Positions 10,505 through 18,817 are shown, numbered from the stretch's first letter. The stretch: DNA of 27,043 nucleotides from Nemertoderma westbladi (GCA_032718475.1 JAUCBJ010004670.1:1-27043); one strand, 5' to 3'. The notes: generated from the letters alone by a model not told the origin. Made by a program: numbers and translations.

Positions 10505-10530
10505 ATGGGGTGGGTGGGTGGGTTGGTAGG
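10505..10530 (+). repeat. GGGT microsatellite
   Basis: Degenerate GGGTGGGTGGGTGGGTT run downstream of the transposase gene; G-rich and possibly able to form a quadruplex. Confidence 0.7.
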
Positions 10531-10665
10531 GTTTGTCATATTTACATGCTAGATTGAGACAAAATAACAGGGTATCCAGTTTGTTTGTAGGCAAATAATA
10601 TTTAAATTACACTATCATCATTAAAATATCCTTTTGGGTGATCCACCAATTACTTGAAGAATTTT

Positions 10666-10671
10666 AATAAA
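10666..10671 (+). promoter_or_regulatory. Polyadenylation signal of the piggyBac transposase
   Basis: AATAAA 260 bases after the transposase stop and inside the element. Confidence 0.5.
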
Positions 10672-10830
10672 CTATAAAATGCTTTTATTTATGTAGTACA
10701 AAATATACTTCACGTGCTGCGCGAAGTTTCCAAGAGTGTTGATATGTTTTAAAAATGTCAATTAATGTAGGAGTATTCTAATATTTAAAAATATTATTGA
10801 ACTTGTACCTATTTTAATAGTAAAATATAC

Positions 10831-10850
10831 TGGGGTCGCAAACGACCCCA
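10831..10850. repeat. Subterminal palindrome 3 of piggyBac
   Basis: TGGGGTCGCAAACGACCCCA, same arms as palindrome 1, 46 bases from the right end of the element. Confidence 0.75.
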
Positions 10851-10881
10851 AGGGACACCAATACAAATTAGAATAAGGTAC

Positions 10882-10896
10882 ACGTATGAAGGTTAA
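10882..10896 (-). repeat. piggyBac right terminal inverted repeat with TTAA
   Basis: ACGTATGAAGGTTAA, the exact reverse complement of the left end. Confidence 0.92.
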
Positions 10897-11077
10897 TTTC
10901 TTTTAAGATTCTTTCATAATAAAGCTAGTAATATATATATTTGTAAATCGGTAGTCACTCATGTGATTATGGCTACATTTTTGCAGAGAATATAAAGATA
11001 GTTATTTTCTTTTTATTGCATTTTTATGTGCTTTCTTAAATGGTATTTATAACTGGAATATCTGTCAGTATCAGATA

Positions 11078-11101
11078 TATCTATATATATAATATATAAA
11101 G
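11078..11101 (+). promoter_or_regulatory. TATA-rich stretch upstream of the four-pass membrane protein frame
   Basis: TCTATATATATAATATATAAA about 75 bases before the ATG could hold a TATA box. The whole area is AT-rich, so this is a weak call. Confidence 0.2.
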
Positions 11102-11169
11102 TAATTAAATGTAATAAATAGGTATCTAAATTATATGGCAATTTTCGAACAGTTTATAATAAAACTCGC

Positions 11170-12039
11170 ATGAATATCGATTTGTTAAATACTGCTAAAC
11201 TTTCCATACCTGAGATGGGCCCACGGTTGGTGTTTATAAATACTATGTTGGCAGCTTTCATAGTTCCAGGTATATATATGACGTCTTGCGGCTTATATGC
11301 CATACTGATGCTACACATAGACACGATATATCTCCAAGGGGTCGCCACCGCTCACACCAGTTTCCTTCTCAAAATCGAACCAATTACCTGGCAAAAGAAG
11401 TACGCCTTTGTGGGCACTGTGATTGAACTCTGGGTGGGCGTGGTCTGCATTCTCATTGGATATTTCGCCTTTGTTTACATCTTATGGACTCCCATGGATG
11501 AAACACTGGCTATGCGACGTGCCCAAAAATTCTTAGTCATCAATATATTTCCAGTTATTTTCGCTCCAGGGTTGCTAGGCGCTAGTCTCTTAGCAACTAT
11601 AGATACGATACTCGATTTGGGTTGCCAAGAAGATACGATTAGCGCACCAGAGTCTTCTCACAGGTTTCCATCGATTACTCAATGGGCTAAGTTACTGGCC
11701 ATTTCGCGGGACTCTTGCTTTGTGGAGCGTCAACCAGATGAGGGTGTTACTGATGACACTTCCAACAGTAATACCAAGAAGTATTGGCAGTGTAGCGGAG
11801 ATTGCGAGCGCTTAGCGACCCAGTCTTTGCGAACATGGCAACAATATTCCGGTATTGGTTGCATAATTGTGTTGTGTGGCTCATTAGCTGCTAGTATCTG
11901 CATTGTGATTTGTTGTTCAATGGAATACGAGGCTTCATTGGTCCCTCAAACAGAAATTGAAAGTCCAGTGATTCATCAACATCGACAACAACGCCATGAT
12001 GCCATCGCCATGCGCCATATGGATGGTACAACGCGCTAA
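11170..12039 (+). CDS. Putative four-pass membrane protein, tetraspanin-like layout (host gene candidate)
   Basis: A 289-codon frame with more balanced base composition than its surroundings. Four hydrophobic segments are clear: residues ~20-48, ~79-106, ~120-147 and ~226-250. Segments 1 and 2 are joined by a ~30-residue loop and segments 3 and 4 by a ~78-residue polar loop with Cys 152, 183, 208 and 212. The stretch CSGDCERLATQS leading into the last membrane segment, followed by ICC and a short His/Arg-rich tail, resembles the end of a tetraspanin. Against this, there is no CCG motif and the 2-3 connector is longer than usual. No transposon protein I know matches. The ATG context is weak and the frame is open upstream to about 11122, so this may be an exon with an acceptor AG near 11150. 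Function unknown. Confidence 0.5.
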   Translation: MNIDLLNTAKLSIPEMGPRLVFINTMLAAFIVPGIYMTSCGLYAILMLHIDTIYLQGVATAHTSFLLKIEPITWQKKYAFVGTVIELWVGVVCILIGYFAFVYILWTPMDETLAMRRAQKFLVINIFPVIFAPGLLGASLLATIDTILDLGCQEDTISAPESSHRFPSITQWAKLLAISRDSCFVERQPDEGVTDDTSNSNTKKYWQCSGDCERLATQSLRTWQQYSGIGCIIVLCGSLAASICIVICCSMEYEASLVPQTEIESPVIHQHRQQRHDAIAMRHMDGTTR

Positions 12040-12363
12040 TGAGAGTTGCATTTCTAAAATAGATTTATAAATAAGTCAGGTGCTTACATGATATGAATAA
12101 GTATTAAGTATCTCATTGAAATTCACAAATAGAATTGGAGAGGGAGATGTTTCAATTCATGGTTAGAACGATACATATTATTCCCGACACATAAATGCTA
12201 CGAAATTTGATATGATGATGGTTCGACACTTTTTCTTGCTGCGCTGATTCTTTAGATTTCCTTAATAATTGGCGGTGATATTGAAAATTTTCATAAACAT
12301 ATATATTTTATGATTGTTGTTTTTAATTTATCTTATTAATACACCCGCTGGCGGGGTACACTG

Positions 12364-12369
12364 GAATAA
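12364..12369 (+). promoter_or_regulatory. Candidate polyadenylation signal
   Basis: AATAAA 325 bases after the stop of the membrane-protein frame, just behind a small GC hairpin (CCCGCTGGCGGG, 12344-12355). Confidence 0.3.
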
Positions 12370-12997
12370 AGAAAAAATAACAAACATAGATTGAATATGA
12401 AGAAAATAATACATTATAATAAAAAATGGTGGCATAAAAGGGTAAAGATATTTACGGATTAATATGTGCGGGCCGCTTTAACGCCTAGGCTTTCTAGTCT
12501 GCCCCAGCTTGAAAGGGGCCCCCAAATTTGAAAATAACCGAACAGTGGATGTGAAATCCAGAAAATAATCCTTTCTGTAATATAATAATAATAATATAAT
12601 AATCCTAACTTCAATATTATATCAAAAAAATATAAACTGGTTTTAAAAAATTACCACTACCGTTGACAATTTAAGGCAAGCCACTAAGTCTAGGTGAGTC
12701 TTTGTGTATCGGTATAATTAGTGGACCATTTGTCGTCGATGCTTCTGTTTAAAATGTTTGAACGCCAAATAAGTCAGTTAAGAATTAATTAAATGGACTC
12801 TCAACCTGGTACACATGCAGTCGTCTATCAAAAGGTTCTAAAATTCTACTCACTGGCAGACTTTATTTTCTCTGTCAGCCGATAGGAGGAGTGATAATTA
12901 AAGGTCGTGGAGTGACCTGGTTTGCTAATTTAACTGCTACGCAAAGGTTCATAGACTTCGTGCCGCACAACGGGAAGCCCCACACTTGTGTTCAATG

Positions 12998-13010
12998 GAA
13001 TGTTCCAGAA
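12998..13010. promoter_or_regulatory. Perfect three-unit heat-shock-element motif
   Basis: GAATGTTCCAGAA fits GAAnnTTCnnGAA exactly. No gene starts near it, so function is unproven; a second perfect motif sits 312 bases on. Confidence 0.3.
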
Positions 13011-13084
13011 CATGGTGTATTTATTAAATAGAATAAAATTGCCTCATTCAGATGCAAATCTATGCAATTTTTGAAGGCCCATAT

Positions 13085-13267
13085 CTCAGCTATTTTACGA
13101 AGAATTTGTTAATATTTGGAATCCTTGCATGGTCAGCTTTATAACAGTATCATTAATTCTCTATAAGATTGAAGAACAACTGCGGTATAACTGGTGCAAT
13201 ATAGACGGAGGCACCTTTTTTAAACGCTTGTAGCTAAAGAATGAAAGCGAAAATAAAAATTATAATT
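13085..13267 (-). repeat. Dispersed repeat copy B (inverted relative to 1697-1860)
   Basis: Its reverse complement has the ordered blocks of copy A, including GCTTTCATTCTTTAGCT, AAAAAAGGTG and TGCAAGGATTC. Confidence 0.7.
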
Positions 13268-13280
13268 TATTATTTGTGAA

Positions 13281-13440
13281 TTTTCAAAAAATACTAGCTA
13301 CCATAAAAAAATCTACTAAGGTTCTAGAACATTCACCAATATCAAAAAAACACTCAAAACAATATTAATTTTTTTTATTTTCAAAAAATACTAGATAGTA
13401 AAAAAATACAAAGCTACCATAAAAATAATTATTTATTACA
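13281..13440 (+). repeat. Direct repeat with 97-bp offset
   Basis: TTTTCAAAAAATACTAG begins at 13281 and again at 13378; both are followed by a GCTACCATAAAAA block. Confidence 0.6.
13322..13334. promoter_or_regulatory. Second perfect three-unit heat-shock-element motif
   Basis: TTCTAGAACATTC fits TTCnnGAAnnTTC exactly. The surrounding words (TTCTAGAAC, CACCAATATCAAA, AACACTCA) recur at 14740-14775, where the third unit is lost, so it belongs to a repeat. Confidence 0.3.
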
Positions 13441-13496
13441 TGGGAAAAAAGTAGAACTTTTTTTCACTATTCTCGAGGAATTAGGGTCGAGGGAGT

Positions 13497-14116
13497 GGCA
13501 CCACTGTGGAGTGGGTCACCATTTTAATTTTTTTTTATTGTGTATTTTAACCGATATTATAAGTGTACTAAGTTTATTTAAATATTGTTTCCAACTACAA
13601 CACAATTCTAGAACGTTTATATTCATTTCATATTTTAAAGATTCATTTGTGTTTTTTGACATTATGAGTACAAACATTCAAAGACATTTATATTCGAGAC
13701 AGTCCACTGATTTAAATATCATAGAAATTTCCCAAAATTTAAAAGATGAGGGGAGTGCGATAACATTTGCACAATCCTGTGGCCTGTTACCCATACCCAC
13801 TAGTAAAAGTTCTTGCAAACATGTTGGTTGTAGCTACTCTGCCCACATTTTTAGACGTACAAAACACGGAGGTACTTGTCTAATGTGGCGTTGCAAAGGG
13901 CCACAAAGACACCAATTATCGGCAAGAAACGGGACGTGGTTTGGTGCATCTAAACTACTAGTATCCCAGATTCTATGGATTACGTTTATGTTTCTTCAAG
14001 ACATTACTTTGAACACAGCACACCTGATGCTCAATGGAATGATCGGAGGAATCAACGACCATACATTCGTTGATTGGCATAATTTCATAAATGGTGACCC
14101 ACTCCACAGTGGTGCC
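13497..14116 (+). mobile_element. Merlin-type DNA transposon, internally deleted (620 bp)
   Basis: The ends are a perfect 28-bp inverted repeat (13497-13524 and 14089-14116), starting GGCACCACTGTGG. The 9-bp direct repeat CGAGGGAGT flanks it at 13488-13496 and 14117-14125; 8-9 bp target duplications and GG-starting ends are known for Merlin. The interior encodes the N-terminal part of an ISXO2/IS1016-like transposase, which is the Merlin transposase family. The catalytic part is gone, so this is a short derivative mobilised by an intact relative. Identical ends suggest a fairly recent insertion. Confidence 0.88.
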
Positions 14117-14146
14117 CGAGGGAGTAAAGGGTCGAGAGAATATTGA
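13664..14146 (+). pseudogene. Truncated Merlin (ISXO2-like) transposase, N-terminal remnant
   Basis: The open frame is longer (from 13511), but the ATG at 13664 starts the family-like sequence: a helical leader ending in AITFAQSCGLLP, a zinc-ribbon-like part (CKHVGC ... CLMWRCKG), then SARNGTWF and a hydrophobic helix, and finally FVDWHNFI. Transposases of this family continue from there into a DDE-type core; here the reading passes straight into the right terminal repeat and stops outside the element at 14144-14146. The core is therefore missing through internal deletion. No stop or frameshift occurs in the remaining part, as expected for a recent derivative. Confidence 0.8.
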
Positions 14147-14641
14147 AAAAAAATGTTCTACATTTTTTTACATGTAATACGTAATTTTATTCTTAAATTG
14201 GTAGTTTTATATGTTGCTTAATTCTTTAATATAACGTACAGCGATATAGTGGTACAAAATAAATTGAACTATAGTATACTATTTTACTATAATGCTTCCA
14301 TAGTTACTGCAATTCAAATTACTGTACTCTTCAAGTCCCGATGTTGCCTTACTCAATGCTAAATAATTTAGTATTATCGAATATTTATTACGTAACTAGA
14401 GACCCGCTTATCAACATAAACTAATATTGGATATTGAGTTCCGATTTGGAGTTCGCCTTGCAGACACTAAATTTGCCATAACTTTTGAGTGCGTCAATGG
14501 ATTTTGCTCAAATTACGTGCAAACCTTTTCTACGTCAATGCTCTTTCAATAGATTCAATAAAATTTAAGAAATTCAACAAAAATATTTTATTTTACTTTT
14601 ATGCGGGGAAAAAAAGTAAAATCAATGCAATCTTATGGGTT

Positions 14642-14665
14642 ACTTTTTTCCCTAGGGAAAAAAGT
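14642..14665. repeat. Perfect 24-bp palindrome
   Basis: Arms ACTTTTTTCCCT and AGGGAAAAAAGT with no spacer. A related half-site, GGGGAAAAAAAGT, lies about 35 bases upstream. Confidence 0.85.
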
Positions 14666-14805
14666 GCATCTTTTTCTCCCGATTTTGGTCTAAATTTGAG
14701 CGAAAAAGTAACAATTTAAGAATAAAATATAGAACAAAATTCTAGAACACTAACCAATATCAAATAACACTCATGAAAAAAATAAAGGTTAAAAAACTCA
14801 TTCGG

Positions 14806-14871
14806 CGGCTAATGTCCCGGGGACTACTGTCCGGGGGGCTGCTGTCCCGGGGGACTATTGTCCGGGGTCCT
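14806..14871 (+). repeat. Short GC-rich minisatellite (GTCCxGGGG units)
   Basis: Four diverged units of about 16-18 bases, each with TGTCC followed by a CGGGG run and CT/AC, in otherwise AT-rich DNA. GTCCCGGGGAC is itself palindromic. Confidence 0.75.
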
Positions 14872-15991
14872 AGAACCTTTGGGTGAGTGAGTGGTTTCAT
14901 AGTATTGTATCTTTTATTATAAGTTTATAATAAGTCTTAACTTTATAATAAATTATAAAAATATACCGGTCGTATTTCTCTTTGGGGTGCAGGCACCTGA
15001 ATAAAGACACTCACTATATTCCATGACATGGTGTATTATACTGTAGTAGGTCTTCGGGTAGCTATTTAAAAAAATATATAATTATGTCAAGTTTGTTTTA
15101 CTTATGTTAAAATGGTATAAACCATACAATTAGTCACATTTAAATGGAGGGGCAAGAGTTATGTTTATTGTAGACTGTACGCTAGGATGGTCCTTATTTT
15201 AGGTAAAAAATAATTTTACATCAATGCTGGTACCAAAAAATAATATTAGAAATAGTACAAAAACATGGCAGAAAAACGTTTTAAAAATTTGAATGAGTTT
15301 AAGGGGTGCCGTACTTGCTTGAAAGATTTTAACTGATATGGGTAGGTGTCGCGACATCCTCATATCACAAATTGTGGTGATGCCCAACTTCTCTAACGCA
15401 TATAGCATCATTCTTAGGCTCATGCTAACCGCAATGATCGATTTTGGTAGACACCTTCAAAATTGCAGCTGAGGGAATAGTTCATGAGATATTGTGCAAA
15501 AGGTGAAAGCGCCATGGCCGGTAATGCTTACATATTGCTAACCTTCAATCCAATTAGGCCTGGGTACCGGTAATACATATCTATATAAACCTATCTAGTA
15601 TAGTTACAATTAGTCAGGTAGACAAAGGGGTCCACCGCGACTTTGGGTCATCACGCATTTTTATTTGCTTAAACTTTAGTCGGACCTTAGAGTAATCAAA
15701 ATCCGTCGGGGATTTGGTCTTTGGGGAATTGTTTATAAAGCACTTAACGTATTTTTCCATAGCAACCGGCACATACAAGGTTTTATTTTGAGATATCTGC
15801 GACCTTGCACCTATTGCCATAGCTCTTGTTAATTATTCTGAATAAAATTTCTAGAAGATTAGCTCCCATAGCAACATTATTAGTCATAAATTTTGGCCTT
15901 TGGGATGTTTATTAAGATATGCCAACTATTAAACTTTAGATTATTTATGTAACTATTTATAAAAGCAAACAATTATCATCACAGGGGGTTA

Positions 15992-16645
15992 TTAATCACA
16001 TTTTGAAATTGGAATTGGGGCAATGGATGAGACGCCAGGATCCGGTATCAGTTTGTCATTGATCGCCATCCAACCAAACTTGTTAACAGCCAACAGTGGA
16101 GGTGCAGGATCATCAGCAGCTCTCCACAAAAGAACTTGCAAAAGGGCCCGTTTTACATGTTGTACAGCGGCACTCTGCGTGGGGGGGAAGGTTGAATACT
16201 TTAGGATGTTGCTTCTTTGTAGTGAATAGCCTATGTCGAAGTTCATTCAGAGTATCCGATATTCCACCACCATAGAGGTGTATAATGAACGAGAGGCCTA
16301 TTTGTAGCCATTCTTCTTCTGTAACATTTGGATCATAGAAAATCTGCAGAGATTCATGCAACCTACACAGCAATTTGATTGCGTTCTTTTTCCCTTCCCA
16401 TATGGATATGATACTGTATCGCAACCAGATAAAGCGTGTAAAGAAAGGAGACCAGCACACTGATTTCCGAGTTGTTGGATAGCAGTGGTGTTGATATCTA
16501 TGATTTTCCCATTAAATCTACGTATGGAGAGTTGAACAGTTGGTTGATATAGCCAGAATAAGAATACTGCTAGTGCGAAAATGTCTGTATCATCTGTTGT
16601 TATTTGTATATGCCTGATGTTGTCATTATCAGATAACTTTAACAT
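15992..16645 (-). pseudogene. Remnant of a multicopy invertebrate gene with a PIN/XPG-nuclease-like motif
   Basis: Three overlapping minus-strand frames together read one protein portion: TTDDTDIFALAVFLFW, then HALSGCDTVSYPYGKGK, LFTTKK, LPPTQSAAVQHVKRAL, VLLWRAA and FGW near the end. I recognise this order from uncharacterised proteins present in many copies in marine invertebrate genomes. The Asp-Thr-Asp and Gly-Cys-Asp motifs resemble FEN/XPG-type (asteroid-like) PIN nuclease motifs; that link is inference. Frameshifts sit in an A/T run near 16386-16395 and in a G7 run at 16181-16187. The N-terminal part of the gene is missing upstream of 16645. Confidence 0.6.
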
Positions 16646-16646
16646 G

Positions 16647-16745
16647 TTAAATATTATTTACTGTTAAATTTATTTACCGTTAAATATAATTTACCGTTAA
16701 ATATTATTTACTGTTAAATATTATTTACCGTTAAATAATAAATAA
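16647..16745 (+). repeat. 17-bp tandem repeat, about six units
   Basis: Unit TTAAATATTATTTACYG, with minor length and base variation, directly upstream (on the minus strand) of the PIN-like remnant. Confidence 0.85.
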
Positions 16746-16877
16746 TTATTACATACTCTTTAAAATCTGTTAGTAAGGACTTACCTGAACCATTATTACG
16801 ACATGTAGATGTTGAAGCGAATTTGGAATCCAAGATGCGACAGTACACTGAATGCAATTGTATCGATGTCTAGTGCT

Positions 16878-17004
16878 GCGAACTGAAACTGAACTGGAAC
16901 TGAAATCGAACTGAAATTGTTTTTGGCATATTTTCTGAACTGGCACTGAAACTAGAACTGAAACGTAATATATTGAAATACTGGAACTGGAACTAGAACT
17001 GAAT
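16878..17004 (+). repeat. Degenerate GGAACT/GAAACT hexamer repeat
   Basis: Two blocks of ACTGAA/ACTGGA-type hexamers separated by unrelated bases. The Ser/Val-rich minus-strand frame over it is a by-product. Confidence 0.8.
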
Positions 17005-17363
17005 TCCTCAAAATTGAATGGCAAAAAAACTGTTATACATACACCTGACTGGTAGGTAAGCTAGGGTTAGGCCTACCTTTAATACCTGTGATACCTAACT
17101 CTATAGTAACTTCATATCACCTTTCACTGTTTAGCTGCCACAACAAACTGTCTATTTGTTTACACAGTGTATGTATACTACTACTACAGCTATACCTACC
17201 TACAAGCTATAACTATGTACAACAAATTGTATACTGAATGTACTGTATACTGAACCACAGACAAGAAACAAAACAGACATTTGGCTTATTGGAAAACCTT
17301 GTGAAACTCTTACTGGCTGCAAACTTCCTTCAGGCCAAAATGTAATGCAAATGTAATGAACGA
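17005..17363. other. AT-rich spacer, nothing recognised
   Basis: Contains short CTACTACTAC and CTACCTAC words and no plausible gene. Confidence 0.5.
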
Positions 17364-18020
17364 TTGTTCTTTTACATCCATGGAAGTGAAAAAAATACAC
17401 TTCGAGAAGCAGCTAGTCTTGTAGACCAGGAAGTGGCCAGTTTTGGGGAACGTGCCAGAATACCCATGACCATTACATGGAATCGAATTGACCGTATAAA
17501 GAGATTATACAATGAATGGAATTTACTTTGGAAATCAAAGAAAAGGGTTTCAAAAACTGAAGAAGAAAAGCGCACCAAGCTTCAATCAAAACTTGTAATT
17601 TGTTTGATGTTGCACACTTAGATGCATTAACCATGATAAAAAAACGAGGATGACCGTGTATTTCTTTTGGCACAGAGACAGGAAGGAAGATGGGGTATAA
17701 TGCAAGGTGTTGATACACTCCTTCTTGCTAAGGAACAAAGGAAGGAAGAGCAAATTAATAAGAAAACGTTGAGGGTTGTGAAAGTGAACACTAGTAAGTG
17801 CTCAGATGGTCAGATCACACGATTGGAATCCAGTGAAGAGTCTGAGTACAGAAACAGAAGCAGGAACATCAACTAAAAATACACCATCTCCATAAAAATA
17901 GCAAAGAAAACAACTGTAACTCCAGAATTAGCAGCTGCACTCGATAGAACCAAAACTACAGATAGAAAGGCTGTCCATAACCTAGCAGCAGCTGCATCTG
18001 CATTTGGCAATAGGTATAGT
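17364..18020 (+). pseudogene. Remnant of a second multicopy invertebrate gene family (function unknown)
   Basis: The first frame (to 17621) reads ERARIPMTITWNRIDRIKRL, then a basic segment. Two frameshifts (near 17595 and 17640) lead through FDVAHLDALTMI to EDDRVFLLAQRQEGRWG, GVDTLLLAKEQ, a polar stretch and finally LAAALDRTKTTDRKAVHNLA before TAG near 18024. I know this order (RARIP box, FDxAH-ADAL, FL-QR-GR-G, LDRTK-SDRKA) from uncharacterised proteins repeated many times in arthropod and cnidarian genomes. Their role is unknown to me. The copy stops at the short tandem repeats that follow. It points away from the PIN-like remnant and is not part of the same protein. Confidence 0.55.
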
Positions 18021-18036
18021 CAATAGGTCTGGTCAA

Positions 18037-18275
18037 CGTAAATATGAGCCTGAAAAGGCATCAGAGTACGTTTGACAATAGACACTGTAAGGGCGCGGAC
18101 CCAAGGCGGCGCTGGTTGGTGTGTCATGAGCCTGAAAAGGACTCAGGGCACATTGACACGAGGCGCCACAAGGGAAAGGGACAGGGACTGCCAAACAGAG
18201 GGTGTGCTATTCGATGTAAATACGAGTCTGAAAAGGCGTCAGAGTACGTTTGAGAAAAGGCGCCATAAGGGAGCG
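18037..18275 (+). repeat. Three diverged copies of an 84-95 bp tandem repeat
   Basis: ATGAGCCTGAAAAGG-like cores occur at about 18044, 18126 and 18221; copies 1 and 3 share GTAAATA before the core and CAGAGTACGTTTGA after it. GC-richer than its surroundings. Confidence 0.75.
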
Positions 18276-18377
18276 ACAGACCCCAAGCTAAGTCTCTTGA
18301 CTTGCCTTAGGACCAACCCCAAAAGGGATTGCGAGGGGCGAGTGGATACGCGACTTACTGCTGACTCGATGGAGTGG

Positions 18378-18535
18378 TCTGCAGCCCAACTGCTGCATTC
18401 CCTCACTGGCCCAATGGACAGACATCCAACAGATGCCGGCCTGACTGAGTGGTATGCAACATAACTGCTGCATTCCCTCACTGACCCGACAGACTCCCAA
18501 TGGACTTCCAACGGACTTCTGACTGAAGCTGACTG
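18378..18535 (+). repeat. Two copies of a 75-bp tandem repeat
   Basis: CTGCTGCATTCCCTCACTG occurs at 18390-18408 and 18465-18483, each inside a longer similar context (GTGGT before, CAATGGAC after). Overlapping frames on both strands arise from this repeat. Confidence 0.75.
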
Positions 18536-18817
18536 GACAGACAGGTATCATACATAGTTTGGGGAGTTAAAATACTACCTAAAAGTAAATCCAGCAGCCT
18601 GATTAAATAATTATTTACTGTAGGTTTATTATTATTATTCTATGAATTGTGTATATTCTATCTATTTGGCATTCGGGCTAACCCATATATTTGGAATCAG
18701 ATAGATATCAGTTAAGAGAACTAGATCATTATGAATAAAAATTGATGTTCAACCCAACTTGTTCTTTTTTCATTTCGACCTGCATTACCCAACTTTGCCC
18801 CGACAACAAATACCGGT
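18536..18817. other. Short AT-rich stretch, nothing recognised
   Basis: Only simple TTATTATTATT runs are seen. Confidence 0.5.

Larger units (their letters stand above)
8105..10896 (+). mobile_element. piggyBac DNA transposon, complete with both ends
   Basis: The left end is TTAACCTTCATACGT (8105-8119) and the right end is its exact reverse complement, ending at 10896. TTAA on both sides is the diagnostic piggyBac target duplication. Three 20-bp palindromes of the form TGGGGTCnnnnnnGACCCCA lie close to the ends: 8123-8142, 8301-8320 and 10831-10850. The transposase gene fills the middle on the plus strand, with an AATAAA at 10666-10671. The element is about 2.8 kb, normal for an autonomous piggyBac. 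It looks young: ends match and the catalytic frame is open. Confidence 0.93.
12040..13084. other. Non-coding stretch with simple repeats
   Basis: Contains an AAT-rich microsatellite (12580-12605) and a GC-rich patch at 12468-12530 with GGGGCCCCCAAATTTG. That patch reminds me of hAT-like element ends, but no partner end was found. At 12998-13010 lies a three-unit heat-shock-type motif (GAATGTTCCAGAA). Confidence 0.5.
13412..14206. repeat. Imperfect palindrome split by the Merlin insertion
   Basis: Left arm 13412-13473 and right arm about 14134-14206 are inverted copies: GCTACCA, TATTACATG, AAAAAAGTAGAAC and TATTCTC on the left match the reverse complement on the right with a few mismatches. 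With the Merlin element and one target copy removed, the arms face each other across a loop of roughly 25 bases. Confidence 0.65.
14207..15991. other. Non-coding stretch with palindromes and a GC minisatellite
   Basis: Holds the 24-bp palindrome at 14642-14665, the short repeat at 14740-14775 shared with 13322-13360, and the CCGGGG minisatellite at 14806-14871. Short frames at 15199-15423 and 15614-15820 (both minus) are unrecognised and not supported as genes. Confidence 0.5.

Noticed and set aside
12468-12530. hAT element end
   Set aside because: The GGGGCCCCCAAATTTG patch is suggestive, but no inverted partner or 8-bp duplication was found.
16647-16745. CRISPR-like array
   Set aside because: Units are contiguous 17-mers without spacers in eukaryotic repeat DNA; a plain tandem repeat.
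16770-17024. Ser/Val-rich 84-codon minus-strand frame
   Set aside because: Produced by the degenerate GGAACT hexamer repeat.
18072-18551. Overlapping frames of 69-130 codons on both strands
   Set aside because: They coexist in several frames because the GC-rich tandem repeats lack stops; no protein pattern.
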